From positions 1,116,001 to 1,180,000 of the forward strand of contig NZ_DASYGY010000009.1 in the NCBI RefSeq assembly GCF_035999195.1: a DNA stretch of 64,000 nt, read 5' to 3'. A model generated the notes under the pieces. It saw only the letters and a program-made list of their open reading frames with translations, had not been told where the DNA came from and made no database searches. This document shows, one piece after another, positions 52,457-63,807 of the stretch. Each line of letters begins with the position of its first letter. Positions within the stretch are counted from its first letter, which is position 1. Origin of the DNA: Pseudoxanthomonas sp. GTDB lineage: Bacteria > Pseudomonadota > Gammaproteobacteria > Xanthomonadales > Xanthomonadaceae. The translations under genes and the position numbers were made by a program.

Positions 52457-52681
52457 ATGGGTACCGCCCTCGTCCCGCTCTCCCACTTCGCCACGCACAA
52501 GCGCGTGTGGCGGAGGCTGGTGCAGACGGCCCGGCTGTGCTGCGGCGTGCCGGACTACGACAACTACGTCCGGCATGTGCTGGAGAACCATCCCGACCGC
52601 GAACCGATGGACTACAAAACGTTCTTCCGGGAACGGCAGGAGGCCCGGTTCGGGGGCAGGAGCGGATTCCGCTGCTGTTGA
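52457..52681 (+). CDS. YbdD/YjiX family small protein
   Basis: The 74-residue protein has the family pattern LVQTARLCCGVPDYDNYVRH followed by PDREPMDYKTFFRERQEARF, ending with Cys-Cys. YbdD/YjiX proteins are encoded directly after cstA or btsT and are needed for pyruvate uptake by their partner in E. coli. It starts 3 bases after cstA. Confidence 0.93.
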   Translation: MGTALVPLSHFATHKRVWRRLVQTARLCCGVPDYDNYVRHVLENHPDREPMDYKTFFRERQEARFGGRSGFRCC

Positions 52682-52703
52682 GCGCTCAGGGAATGCGGAA
52701 CGG

Positions 52704-52735
52704 AAAAGGGCGAAGCCGTCGGCTTCGCCTTTTTT
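52704..52735 (+). terminator. Terminator of cstA-ybdD
   Basis: AAAAGGGCGAAGCC-GTC-GGCTTCGCC followed by TTTTTT lies 22 bases after ybdD. Confidence 0.85.
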
Positions 52736-52740
52736 GATTC

Positions 52741-52803
52741 CTGTAGGAGCGACGTGAGTCGCGACGTTGATGTTTCCGGTCGCGACTCACGTCGCTCCTA
52801 CAG
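52741..52803. repeat. Perfect inverted repeat 'ctgtaggagcgacgtgagtcgcgac' (REP-like)
   Basis: Two exact 25-base complementary arms (52741-52765 and 52779-52803) flank a 13-base centre. The arms share their core with 49115-49191. It separates the cstA-ybdD terminator from the convergent DUF819 gene. Confidence 0.85.
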
Positions 52804-52817
52804 CATTTCCGTCAGCC

Positions 52818-54077
52818 CTACCCCGCCATGCCGCGCAGCAGGATCCCGGTGATGTACGCGCAGTACGTTCCCAGGGCATAACCGAACACCGCCAGCAGCA
52901 CCGCCACCGGCGCCAGCGAGGGATGGAATGCGCTGGCGACCACCGGAGCCGATGCCGCCGCGCCGATGTTGGCCTGCGATCCCACCGCGGCGAAGAACAA
53001 CGGCGCCTTGATCAGCTTGGCCACGATGAAGAGCAGCAGGCCGTGCGTGACGATCCAGATCGCGCCCAGCAGGAACAGCCACGGCTTGTCGACCAGTGCC
53101 TTCAGGTCCATGTGCATGCCGATGGTGGCGATCAGCACGTACAGCATCGCGGTACCGACCTTCGAGGCCCCGGCGCCCTCCATCTGCCGCGCGCGCGTGA
53201 AGCTGAGCAGCAGGCCGACCGTGGTGGCGATCACCACCATCCAGAAGAACGTGGAGGTCAGGCTGAACTCTTCCAGCCTCCATTCCGCCGGCAACGTCCT
53301 GATCCACTCGACCAGTGGCGTGGCGAGGAAGTGCGCCAGGCCCGTGGTGCCTAGGCCGATGCCCAGGATGATCATCAGGTCGGTCAGCGTGGGATTGCGT
53401 GCGTGCTGCGCGTGGTAGTTCTCCATGCGCTGGCGCAGGTCGTCGATGACCCGGGTATCGGCCCCCATCCAGCGGTCGATCTTCGCCGCGCGCGGGATCA
53501 GGAACAGCAGGAACGCCATCCAGACGTTGGCGACCAGGATGTCCACCGCGACGAACTGCCCGAACAGCGTGGAATCGACGGCGAAGACTTCCTTCATCGC
53601 GGCCTGGTTGGCGCCACCGCCGATCCAGCTGCCCGCGAGCGTGGCCATGCCGCTCCAGGTATCGCCGGCCACGGTCTCCGGATGGATGATGCCCAGTGCG
53701 ACGAACGACACGAGGGCGCCGAGCATCACGCCTGCCGTACCGGTCAGGAACATGATGATCGCCTTGGGGCCCAGCCGCAGTATCGCGACGAGATCAATAG
53801 CGATGCAGAACAGCGCCAGCGAGCTGGGCAGCATGTAGTCGCGCGCCATCGCGTACAGTCCGGACGCATTGCCGTCGATCAGGCCGAAACTGTTGTAGAT
53901 CGCCGGCAGCAGGTAGCACATCAGCAGCGCCGGCACGACGGCATAGAACTTCTTCCAGGCGCCGGCCGGGCGCGAGGCGCCCCAGAACACGAACGCCAGC
54001 GTGGCGGCGAGCAGGCCCATCACGACGGCGTCGTTCTGGATCAGCGCGGTGGATGGTGCGGTGGCTTCGATCGCCAT
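52818..54077 (-). CDS. DUF819 family membrane protein
   Basis: The 419-residue protein has about ten spans and the DUF819 signatures GSWIGGGANQAAMKEVFA (a conserved Gly/Asn-rich re-entrant-like segment), GTAGVMLGALVSFVALGI and AAVGSQANIGAAASAPVVAS. The repeated GG(A/S)N(Q/I) motifs suggest an inverted-repeat transporter related to Na+-coupled carriers, but no substrate is known. GGGAG precedes ATG 54077. It lies 67 bases after an S9 peptidase gene on the same strand, which hints at amino acid or peptide transport. Confidence 0.85.
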   Translation of the reverse strand: MAIEATAPSTALIQNDAVVMGLLAATLAFVFWGASRPAGAWKKFYAVVPALLMCYLLPAIYNSFGLIDGNASGLYAMARDYMLPSSLALFCIAIDLVAILRLGPKAIIMFLTGTAGVMLGALVSFVALGIIHPETVAGDTWSGMATLAGSWIGGGANQAAMKEVFAVDSTLFGQFVAVDILVANVWMAFLLFLIPRAAKIDRWMGADTRVIDDLRQRMENYHAQHARNPTLTDLMIILGIGLGTTGLAHFLATPLVEWIRTLPAEWRLEEFSLTSTFFWMVVIATTVGLLLSFTRARQMEGAGASKVGTAMLYVLIATIGMHMDLKALVDKPWLFLLGAIWIVTHGLLLFIVAKLIKAPLFFAAVGSQANIGAAASAPVVASAFHPSLAPVAVLLAVFGYALGTYCAYITGILLRGMAG

Positions 54078-54144
54078 CGGTCGGGACTCCCAGCGGACTT
54101 CGGAAACGACGATGGCCGGCGCACGGCCGGCCATCGCACGACGC

Positions 54145-56229
<2,085 letters not shown>

Positions 56230-56321
56230 CCGGGGCTCCGGCAACAGGGAAACCCCGATGGTAGGCGCTAAGCGCGCCGCGGCGCAAAGGCGTCAGGTCA
56301 CGCCTTTGCGCCGTGTGCGGT

Positions 56322-58310
56322 TCACCTGGGGCCGGCTTCGACGTCGCCCAGCGCCTTCGACTTGGCGCCGGTGCGGTAGAGCAGCCAGCCGACGATCGCC
56401 AGCACCACCAGGCCGACGATCTCGCCCTGCTGGAAGGCCTCCGGCAGCACCAGCACGTCGCGGTCCTTGGTGGCATAGATGGCCACGCCCACGGCGATGC
56501 CCATCAGCGCCTCGCCGGTGATCAGGCCGGCGGCGAACAGCGTGCCCGGACGGTGCAGGCGATCGCGCGCGGCCTCGTCCTTCGTGCCGACCATGCCGTG
56601 GCGCTTCTCGACCAGGTAGGCCAGTAGGCCGCCGAGGAAGATCGGCACCATCAGTTCCAGCGGCAGGTAGATGCCGATGGCCGCGGCCAGCACGGGCACG
56701 CGGAAGCTGCTGCCCTTCGCTTTCAGCATTTCGTCGATGGCGATGATGATCGCGCCGATCACCGCGCCGATGCCGATGATGCCCCACGGCAGTTCGCCGC
56801 CGAACAGGCCCTTGGCGACCGAGGCCATCAGCGTGGCCTGCGGCGCGGACAGCGGATTCGGGTGTTCGGCCGTCGGTGTACCGATGCCGTAGGCCTCGGA
56901 CAGGATGTTCAGCACCGGCGCCATGATCAGCGCGCAGGAGAACGCGCCGATGCCGAGCATCAGCTGCTGCTTCCACGGCGTGGCGCCGACGATGTAGCCC
57001 GCCTTGAGGTCCTGCAGGTTGTCGCCGCCCACGGCCGCCGCACAGCACACGACCGCGCCGATCATGATCGCGGCCACCGCGCCCAGCGGCGCGCCGCCGG
57101 CACCGACCGCCATGCGGCCGCTTTCGCCGAGCAGCAACAGCAGCACGACGGACGCGAACAGGATGGTGGCGATGGTGATGCCCGATACCGGATTGTTGGA
57201 CGACCCGACCAGGCCCGCGAGATACGCGGACACGGAAACGAACAGGAAGCCGGCGACGATCATGATGATCGCCATCGGGATGCTGACGTGCCACATGCCG
57301 ACGATGGCCTGGTACAGCAGCAGCAGCGGCAGCACGAACACCACCAGTGCCACCAGCATCCACTTCATCGGCAGGTCGCGATCGGTCTCCGCCACCTCGG
57401 CGCCACCGGAGCTGGCACGCGCGGCGGCGATGCCGCTCTTGACGCCGGACAGCAGCGACTTGCGCAGCGAGAACAGCGTCCACACGCCACCGATCAGCAT
57501 GGCGCCCACGCCCAGGTAGCGGATCTTGGCCGACCAGATGGCACCGGCGATATCCTCCGCACCCGCGCCCGCGATGCTCTGCGCCAGCGCCGGATCGGTG
57601 CCCATGAAGAACATGTGGTACAGCGGAATGGCGATGTGCCACGAGAGGATGCTGCCGGACAGCACCACGATGCCGATGTTCAGGCCGACGATGTAGCCCA
57701 CGCCGAGCAGCGCCGGCGACAGGTTGGTGCCCAGGTAGCCGAGATACTTGCCGAAGAAGCCGGCGCCCGCCGCCGTGTCCGGGATCAGGCGCATGCCGCT
57801 GTGCGCGGCGACCTTCAGCACGGCACCGATGGCAGCGGAGAAAGCGAGGATCTTCAGGCCGGGACCGGGATTCTCACCAGCCTTCAACACTTCGGCCGCG
57901 GCCTTGCCCTCGGGAAACGGCAGCGGCTCTTCGACAATCATCGAGCGGCGCAGCGGCACCGAGAACAGCACGCCCAGCAGGCCGCCGAGGCCGGCGATGG
58001 CCAGCACCCACGAATACTGGAAGTCCTGCCAGTAGCCCAGGATGATCAGCGCCGGGATGGTGAAGATCACGCCCGCCGCGATCGACGAACCGGCGGAGGC
58101 GCCGGTCTGCACGATGTTGTTCTCCAGGATCGTGCCGCCGCCCAGCAGGCGCAGCACGCCCATCGAGACAACGGCCGCCGGGATGGCGGTGGCCACGGTC
58201 AGGCCAGCGAACAGGCCCAGATAGGCGTTGGCGGCAGAGAGCACCACGGCCAGCACGATGGCCAGCACGACGGCGCGGAAGCTAAGTTGCGGGGTCCCCG
58301 GCGAGCTCAT
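56322..58310 (-). CDS. OPT family oligopeptide transporter
   Basis: The 662-residue protein has about 16 spans with OPT-family features: FRAVVLAIVLAVVLSAANAY, LGLFAGLTVATAIPAAVVSM, NNIVQTGASAGSSIAAGVIF, EEPLPFPEGKAAAEVLKAG and YLGTNLSPALLGVGYIVGLN. Bacterial OPT proteins import peptides or metal chelates using the proton gradient. It is divergent from a POT-type peptide transporter and lies upstream of an S9 peptidase on the same strand, which favours peptide import here. Confidence 0.93.
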   Translation of the reverse strand: MSSPGTPQLSFRAVVLAIVLAVVLSAANAYLGLFAGLTVATAIPAAVVSMGVLRLLGGGTILENNIVQTGASAGSSIAAGVIFTIPALIILGYWQDFQYSWVLAIAGLGGLLGVLFSVPLRRSMIVEEPLPFPEGKAAAEVLKAGENPGPGLKILAFSAAIGAVLKVAAHSGMRLIPDTAAGAGFFGKYLGYLGTNLSPALLGVGYIVGLNIGIVVLSGSILSWHIAIPLYHMFFMGTDPALAQSIAGAGAEDIAGAIWSAKIRYLGVGAMLIGGVWTLFSLRKSLLSGVKSGIAAARASSGGAEVAETDRDLPMKWMLVALVVFVLPLLLLYQAIVGMWHVSIPMAIIMIVAGFLFVSVSAYLAGLVGSSNNPVSGITIATILFASVVLLLLLGESGRMAVGAGGAPLGAVAAIMIGAVVCCAAAVGGDNLQDLKAGYIVGATPWKQQLMLGIGAFSCALIMAPVLNILSEAYGIGTPTAEHPNPLSAPQATLMASVAKGLFGGELPWGIIGIGAVIGAIIIAIDEMLKAKGSSFRVPVLAAAIGIYLPLELMVPIFLGGLLAYLVEKRHGMVGTKDEAARDRLHRPGTLFAAGLITGEALMGIAVGVAIYATKDRDVLVLPEAFQQGEIVGLVVLAIVGWLLYRTGAKSKALGDVEAGPR

Positions 58311-58426
58311 GACGCGTTCCCGAATGGCAGAAGCCGGACACGCTAGCGTCCGCCGTTCGGCAAGTCCAGCCGCGTCGCCGCGCCCGCCGCCTATACTCGT
58401 GCGGTTTTCCGATGCCGGAGCGCTGC

Positions 58427-60232
58427 TTGAGCCACCCCGCCGCTGCGGCCACCGGCCGCGATGACTTCCTCGGCCACCCCAAGGGCGTCTACGTCTGCTT
58501 CTTCACCGAGATGTGGGAGCGCTTTTCGTTCTACGGGATGAAGGCGCTGCTGCTGCTCTACCTGACCAAGTACCACCTGTTCGCCGACGGCGCCGGCTAC
58601 GACCTGATCGGCGCCTACGGCGGTCTGGTCTACTGCATCCCCGTGATCGGCGGACTGCTCGCGGACCGCTGGCTGGGCATGCGCAAGGCGGTGGTGTTCG
58701 GCGGACTGCTGCTGATCGCCGGCCACGCCGGCATGGCGCTGGAGGGCGTGGCCGCTGTCTCGGAGGGCGGCGTGGTGACGCGCGACGACGGGGCGCTGCG
58801 CACCATGTACCTGTCGCTGGCGCTGATCGTCATGGGCGTGGGCTTCCTCAAGCCGAACATCACCGGCATCGTCGGCCGCCTGTATCCGGCGGGCGATCCA
58901 CGCCGCGATGGCGGCTTCAGCCTGTTCTACGCCGGCATCAACCTCGGTGCGCTGCTGGCGTCGCTGGTGTGCGGCTACCTGGGCGAAACGCTGGGCTGGA
59001 AGTATGGTTTCGGCGCGGCCGGCATCGGCATGCTGCTGGGGCTGGCGATGTTCCTGTGGGGCCAGCGCTACCTGCAGGGGCACGCGGAACCGCCCTCTGC
59101 GACCGCGCTTCGCGCGCCGGTGCTTGGCGTGCCGAGGGAGTGGCTGATCTATCTGGGCGCGATGGCGGGCGTGTTGCCGCTGGCATGGCTGATGTGGGCC
59201 GCCGCCAACGGCGCGTTCGCGCTGGGCGGTGAACTGTCGCTGGCGCTGGTCCTGATGCTGGTGGTGTTGCTGCTGGTGCTGGGCTGGTTCGGCTGGTTCG
59301 TGACCACGCAGTGCACGGCGCCGCAGCGACGCCAGATGCTGGCGCTGATGGCGATGGTCTTCATGTGCCTGGTGTTCTTCACCCTGTACGAGCAAACCTA
59401 CGGTTCGTGGGTCATGTTCACGGACCGTTTGCTGACCAAGGACCTGTTCCCGTCGCTGGTGCATGCGCCGGGCGTGCTGGTGTGGTCGGACAGCCTGGCG
59501 TCGAACATGGGCCTGTTCGTCGGTACGGCGCCGTGGTCGACCTGGGGCCTGCTGGCCATGCCGGTCGCGTTCGTCCTGGCGGTGAGGGCGGGCGAACGTC
59601 GCCCCGGAACTTCGCTGCCGCGCGTGCTGTTCCTGACGACCGCAGCGGTCATGGTGCTGCTGGTCCTGCGCGACTCCATCGTGCTGCCACAGACGGCCGG
59701 CTCCCTCACCTACCTCGGCGCGTTGTTCCTGGTGGTGCTGGCGCCGGTCTTCGCGTGGCTGTGGGTGACGCTGGGGCGCTACGGACGCGACCCGTCCAAA
59801 CCGCTGAAGGGCGCGCTGGGCCTGGTGTTCGGTGGCCTGTCGTTCGTGCCGCTGGCGCTTGCCGCGCAACAGGTCGGCGAGACCGGTGCGATGGCCAGCG
59901 TGTGGTGGCTGGTGCTGGCCTACCTGCTGCTGGAGATCGGCGAGATGTGCCTGGCACCGGTCAGCCTGGCTGCGGTCACCGAGCTGTCGGTGCCGCGGGT
60001 GGTGGGCCTGATGATGGGCATGTGGCTGCTCGCCACCGCCTTCTCGGAAACCCTCGCGGCCCAATTCGGCAAGCTGGCCGCGCTGGATGTTCCGCAGGGC
60101 GAGACGTGGGATCTGGCGCAGGCCGCTGCCGGCTACGCCGACCTGTTCTGGCTGATGATGTGGATCGGCCTGGGCTGCGGTGCCGTGGCGTTGCTGGTCT
60201 CGCCGCTGCTCAGGCGGATGATGCGCGGCTGA
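58427..60232 (+). CDS. Proton-dependent peptide transporter (POT/PTR2 family)
   Basis: The 601-residue protein has the POT N-terminal signature FFTEMWERFSFYGMKALLLL (ExxER-like E-x-W-E-R-F), the PTR2 motif region KPNITGIVGRLYPAGDPRRD and FYAGINLGALLASLVCGYLG, and about 14 spans. It imports di- and tripeptides. TTG 58427 is chosen because GGAG lies six bases ahead; ATG 58412 has none. A TATACT at 58392 also fits a leader reaching the TTG. It is divergent from the OPT transporter. Confidence 0.92.
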   Translation: MSHPAAAATGRDDFLGHPKGVYVCFFTEMWERFSFYGMKALLLLYLTKYHLFADGAGYDLIGAYGGLVYCIPVIGGLLADRWLGMRKAVVFGGLLLIAGHAGMALEGVAAVSEGGVVTRDDGALRTMYLSLALIVMGVGFLKPNITGIVGRLYPAGDPRRDGGFSLFYAGINLGALLASLVCGYLGETLGWKYGFGAAGIGMLLGLAMFLWGQRYLQGHAEPPSATALRAPVLGVPREWLIYLGAMAGVLPLAWLMWAAANGAFALGGELSLALVLMLVVLLLVLGWFGWFVTTQCTAPQRRQMLALMAMVFMCLVFFTLYEQTYGSWVMFTDRLLTKDLFPSLVHAPGVLVWSDSLASNMGLFVGTAPWSTWGLLAMPVAFVLAVRAGERRPGTSLPRVLFLTTAAVMVLLVLRDSIVLPQTAGSLTYLGALFLVVLAPVFAWLWVTLGRYGRDPSKPLKGALGLVFGGLSFVPLALAAQQVGETGAMASVWWLVLAYLLLEIGEMCLAPVSLAAVTELSVPRVVGLMMGMWLLATAFSETLAAQFGKLAALDVPQGETWDLAQAAAGYADLFWLMMWIGLGCGAVALLVSPLLRRMMRG

Positions 60233-60233
60233 T

Positions 60234-60264
60234 GAAAAGGCAACGGCGCCCAGAGGCGCCGTTG
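60234..60264 (-). terminator. Terminator between the POT and S9 genes
   Basis: GCAACGGCGCC-CAGA-GGCGCCGTTGC is a near-perfect stem between two convergent genes. On the minus strand it is followed by TTTTC, so it best serves the S9 peptidase gene and may work for both. Confidence 0.7.
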
Positions 60265-60288
60265 CTCGCAGCCAGTCCATCGGCGGGT

Positions 60289-62250
60289 CTACTTCGCCGT
60301 CGCGCCGCCGAGATGCTTGCTGAAGAACGCGAGCAGCCTGGTGTAGTACTCCTGCTGGTTTTCCGGCTTGTAGAAACCGTGGCCTTCGGTCTTCTTGTAG
60401 AGCGTCTCCACCGGCACGCCGGCGGCCTTCAAGCGACGTTCCATCAGCTCGGTGTGCTCGACCGGTGCGCGCTCGTCTTCGCCACCGGCGGCCAGGAAGA
60501 CCGGCACCTTGATGCGGTCGGCCATGTTGACCGGCGACACGCTGGCCAGCGCATTGCGTGGACCGATCCATTCGTTGAGATAGGTCTCGCCGGAACCGCG
60601 ACGCTGGATGTCGCCGCGCGTATGCATCATCGGCAGGTCGTAGACGCCCACGTAACCCGCCGCACAGCGATAGAGATCCGGCTCCCTCGCCACGCCCGTC
60701 AGCGATGCGTACGCGCCGTAACTCGCGCCGTAGATGCAGATGCGGCGAGGATCGGCGATGCCCTGCTGGATGGCCCAGCGCGTCGCATCGGTCACGTCGT
60801 CCTGCATGGACAGACCCCACTGGCGAGCGCCCGCCGACTGGAAGTCACGGCCATAGCCGCCGGAGCCGCGGAAGTTCACCTGCAGCACGGCGTAGCCGGC
60901 ACTGGCCAGCAACTGCGTCCCCGGATCGAAACCCCAGTAATCGCGGATGCCGAACGGGCCGCCATGAGGCAGCACGATCGTCGGCATCTGCTTGCCGGAT
61001 GCTCCCTTGGGCAGGGTCAGGAACCCGTGCAGATCGCGACCGTCGCGGGCGCTCAGCCTGACCGGCTGCGTCGCGCCCATGGCGTCCGGATCCAGCCAGT
61101 CCCGCCGGCTCAGTGCGTAGTCCAGCTTCTTCGCCTCGACGTTGAAGAGATAGAAATCGCCGGGATTGCGGTCCGAGCTGACCTGCACCAGCGCGAGCTT
61201 GCCATCGGCCGTGCGCGAGGTGACCTCGACCGTTTCGCCGGGGAACGCGGCCTCCAGGCTGCGGTAGAGCCTCGCCTCGGGGACATCATCGGAAAAGAAG
61301 CGTACCGAGGGCTTGCCATCGGCGAACACGACACCCACCGGCACCATGTCGCTGTCCTGCGAATACACGATGTCGTCCGGATCGACATTCGGATTGCGCA
61401 GCACGTCCTTGCGCTCGCCCGTCGCGATGTTCCAGGCCACGACCGCATCCGGCCCCGACGCCTGCTCGACCTGCAGGTAGGCGATGGTCTGGTCCCGGTT
61501 GAATCCCAGCGGATGCTCGACCCGCTTGCTGACGGCCTCGTCGTTGATGAGCTGCCAGTCGCTTCCCTTGCCGTCGCGGTAGTAGAGCTTGCGCGCATTG
61601 TCGGCGCCGGCGCCATGCGCGAAGCGGACCTGCCCCTGATTGTCGGTGGTGAAGTCCGCATTGCGGACCGGCGCACGCGCGATCGGCGTGCGGCGACCGG
61701 TGTAGACATCCAGCCGCTCGGCCCGGGTGAACGGATCTTCGCTCCACGGCCAGATCGACACGATCACGCCCTTGTCGTCCGCCGGCAGCGTATCGACGAG
61801 GAAGGCATGCACCTGTTCCGCCTTCTTCTGCTGGATGTTGCTTCCCACCTGCTGCGTGCCGATGCGGAAGCCCACCAGGACCGTGGCCTTGCCGCCGTCG
61901 GCATCGACCGCGAACAGTTCGCCGGTGCCCTGCGGCTGGTCGAGCTGGCCGAACTTCTCCGCGATCGACACGACCACGCGCTCCGGATTCACCCACCAGA
62001 ATCCCGATACATGCGAGTTCTTGTCCAGCGCGAACGTGCCGGTCAAAGTATTGTCCGCCCGTCGCATTATCGCCAGCACAGTGCGGTCCTCCAGCGGCAC
62101 CGTCGCCGCCAGATAGTCCCCACCGGGCGAAATCTTGATGCTCTCGAACTTGTCCTTGCGGATGAACCGCTGGACGTCCACCTGTGCCATGGCCAGTTGC
62201 GAGCACAACGCCGAACCGACCGCCAGAGCGGCCAGAATTCCCTTGAACAT
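60289..62250 (-). CDS. S9 family peptidase (prolyl oligopeptidase type), second copy
   Basis: The 653-residue protein has a signal peptide (ILAALAVGSALCSQLAMAQ), a propeller domain starting VDVQRFIRKDKFESIKISPG, and a hydrolase domain. The Ser is in CIYGASYGAYASLTGVARE, the Asp in AAGGEDERAPVEHTEL, and the His in KTEGHGFYKPENQQE. HGGPFGIRDYWGFDPGTQLL and NFRGSGGYGRDFQ are family motifs. The propeller shows little similarity to that of the S9 protein at 54145, so it is a different subfamily. GGAAGGAAG precedes ATG 62250. Confidence 0.93.
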   Translation of the reverse strand: MFKGILAALAVGSALCSQLAMAQVDVQRFIRKDKFESIKISPGGDYLAATVPLEDRTVLAIMRRADNTLTGTFALDKNSHVSGFWWVNPERVVVSIAEKFGQLDQPQGTGELFAVDADGGKATVLVGFRIGTQQVGSNIQQKKAEQVHAFLVDTLPADDKGVIVSIWPWSEDPFTRAERLDVYTGRRTPIARAPVRNADFTTDNQGQVRFAHGAGADNARKLYYRDGKGSDWQLINDEAVSKRVEHPLGFNRDQTIAYLQVEQASGPDAVVAWNIATGERKDVLRNPNVDPDDIVYSQDSDMVPVGVVFADGKPSVRFFSDDVPEARLYRSLEAAFPGETVEVTSRTADGKLALVQVSSDRNPGDFYLFNVEAKKLDYALSRRDWLDPDAMGATQPVRLSARDGRDLHGFLTLPKGASGKQMPTIVLPHGGPFGIRDYWGFDPGTQLLASAGYAVLQVNFRGSGGYGRDFQSAGARQWGLSMQDDVTDATRWAIQQGIADPRRICIYGASYGAYASLTGVAREPDLYRCAAGYVGVYDLPMMHTRGDIQRRGSGETYLNEWIGPRNALASVSPVNMADRIKVPVFLAAGGEDERAPVEHTELMERRLKAAGVPVETLYKKTEGHGFYKPENQQEYYTRLLAFFSKHLGGATAK

Positions 62251-62350
62251 CTTCCTTCCCCTTTGAACCGTCCCTAATGCGGCAGACGATAACGGCAGGC
62301 CCGGGACGGCGCAATCAGACGCCGAGCGCAGGCGTCTCTTGGGGTGAATG

Positions 62351-63250
62351 CTATCGCGGCACCATGTAATCCAGGACGTGATCCAGCCCCGCCTGCCACC
62401 CGGGCATCGGCCCGCCCAGCACGGACTCGAGCCTGGCGACTTCCATGCGGGAATACGCAGGCCGCTGCGCGCGTGTCGGGAAGTCGGCCGTCGCAATCGG
62501 CGACACGCGTGGCTTGCGCGCCAACAGGCCCCGCGCGTGGGCGCCAGTGATGATGGCCTCGGCAAAGCCGTGCCACGTGGTGCCGCCGGCAGCTGTCAGG
62601 TGCAGGGTGCCCCGTGCCGGCTCAGGCAACGCGAGAAGCCGCGCCGTCGTATCGGCGATCAGGTAGGCCGGTGTCGGTGTCCCCGTCTGATCTGCGACCA
62701 CCCTCAGCTCATCGCGTTCGGCACCCAGCCGCAGCATGGTGCGCAGGAAGTTGTGGCCGTGCGAACCGTAGACCCATGCGGTCCGCAGGATGAGGTGGTC
62801 GCCGCCGGCCTCGCGGACCGCCTGCTCGCCGGCGAGCTTGCTGGCACCGTAGACGCCCAGTGGCGCCGTCGCATCGTCTTCGCGGTAAGGACGCGAACCC
62901 CGACCATCGAACACGTAGTCGGTCGAGTAGTGGACGAACGGAATGCCTCGCTCGGCACAGGTGCGTGCCAACACGCCCGGCGCCTCCGCATTGGCACGGA
63001 ACGCCGCCGCTTCGTCGTCCTCGGCCTTGTCCACCGCCGTATACGCAGCGGCGTTGACGACCGCCACGGGTGCGACACGCCGGACCAGGTCCGCGAGCGT
63101 GTCGGGGCGGTCGAAGTCCGCGACCTCGCAGCGCACGCCTTCCGGCAGCTCGCCGGATCGCGTCGTCGCCACGATGTCGCCCAGCGGCCCCAGGCTGCGC
63201 CTCAACTCATGGCCCACCTGCCCGTTCGCGCCCAGCAGCAGGATGGTCAT
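62351..63250 (-). CDS. rmlD: dTDP-4-dehydrorhamnose reductase
   Basis: The 299-residue extended SDR has the Rossmann start MTILLLGANGQVGHELRRSL, VVNAAAYTAVDKAEDDEAAA, HYSTDYVFDG, and catalytic Y-x3-K in YGASKLAGEQAV. It performs the last step to dTDP-L-rhamnose, used for LPS and exopolysaccharide. It overlaps rmlC by 4 bases and ends the operon. Confidence 0.97.
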   Translation of the reverse strand: MTILLLGANGQVGHELRRSLGPLGDIVATTRSGELPEGVRCEVADFDRPDTLADLVRRVAPVAVVNAAAYTAVDKAEDDEAAAFRANAEAPGVLARTCAERGIPFVHYSTDYVFDGRGSRPYREDDATAPLGVYGASKLAGEQAVREAGGDHLILRTAWVYGSHGHNFLRTMLRLGAERDELRVVADQTGTPTPAYLIADTTARLLALPEPARGTLHLTAAGGTTWHGFAEAIITGAHARGLLARKPRVSPIATADFPTRAQRPAYSRMEVARLESVLGGPMPGWQAGLDHVLDYMVPR

Positions 63251-63807
63251 GGCGCGGCGAACGTGGGCAGTCGCTCCGGCGGGATGTCGGCAAGCAACGG
63301 GGCGGCCTCATCCTTCGCAGACAACTGAGGCTCGCTGATCGGCCAGTCGACGCCGATCGCAGGGTCGTCCCAGCGCACCCCCGCATCCGCCACCCTGTCG
63401 TACACGGCCGTGCACAGGTAGCTGAAAACGGCGCGTTCGGACACGACGGCAAAGCCATGCGCGAAGCCTTCCGGGATCCAGAACTGGCGCTTGTTCTCGG
63501 CGCTCAGCATCACCGCTTCCCACTGCCCGAACGTTGGCGAACCACGACGGATATCGACCGCCACGTCGTAGACCTCGCCTTCCAGCACGCTGACCAGCTT
63601 GCCCTGCGGATTCGGCCACTGGTAGTGCAGCCCGCGCAGCACGCCGCGGGACGACGACGATACGTTGCTCTGGACGAACGTGGTCGGCAGTCCACGCTCG
63701 CCGAAACGTTCGGCATTCCAGGTTTCGAAGAAGAAGCCGCGCTCGTCGCCGAACACCGCGGGCTCGATGACGACGCAGCCCGGCAGACCGGTTTCAACCA
63801 CCTTCAT
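63247..63807 (-). CDS. rmlC: dTDP-4-dehydrorhamnose 3,5-epimerase
   Basis: The 186-residue cupin has GCVVIEPAVFGDERGFFFET, QSNVSSSSRGVLRGLHYQWP with the catalytic His, AVDIRRGSPTFGQWEAVML and FWIPEGFAHGFAVVSERAVF. It epimerises C3 and C5 of dTDP-4-dehydro-6-deoxyglucose. Overlaps of 4 bases with rmlA and rmlD show coupling. Confidence 0.97.
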   Translation of the reverse strand: MKVVETGLPGCVVIEPAVFGDERGFFFETWNAERFGERGLPTTFVQSNVSSSSRGVLRGLHYQWPNPQGKLVSVLEGEVYDVAVDIRRGSPTFGQWEAVMLSAENKRQFWIPEGFAHGFAVVSERAVFSYLCTAVYDRVADAGVRWDDPAIGVDWPISEPQLSAKDEAAPLLADIPPERLPTFAAP

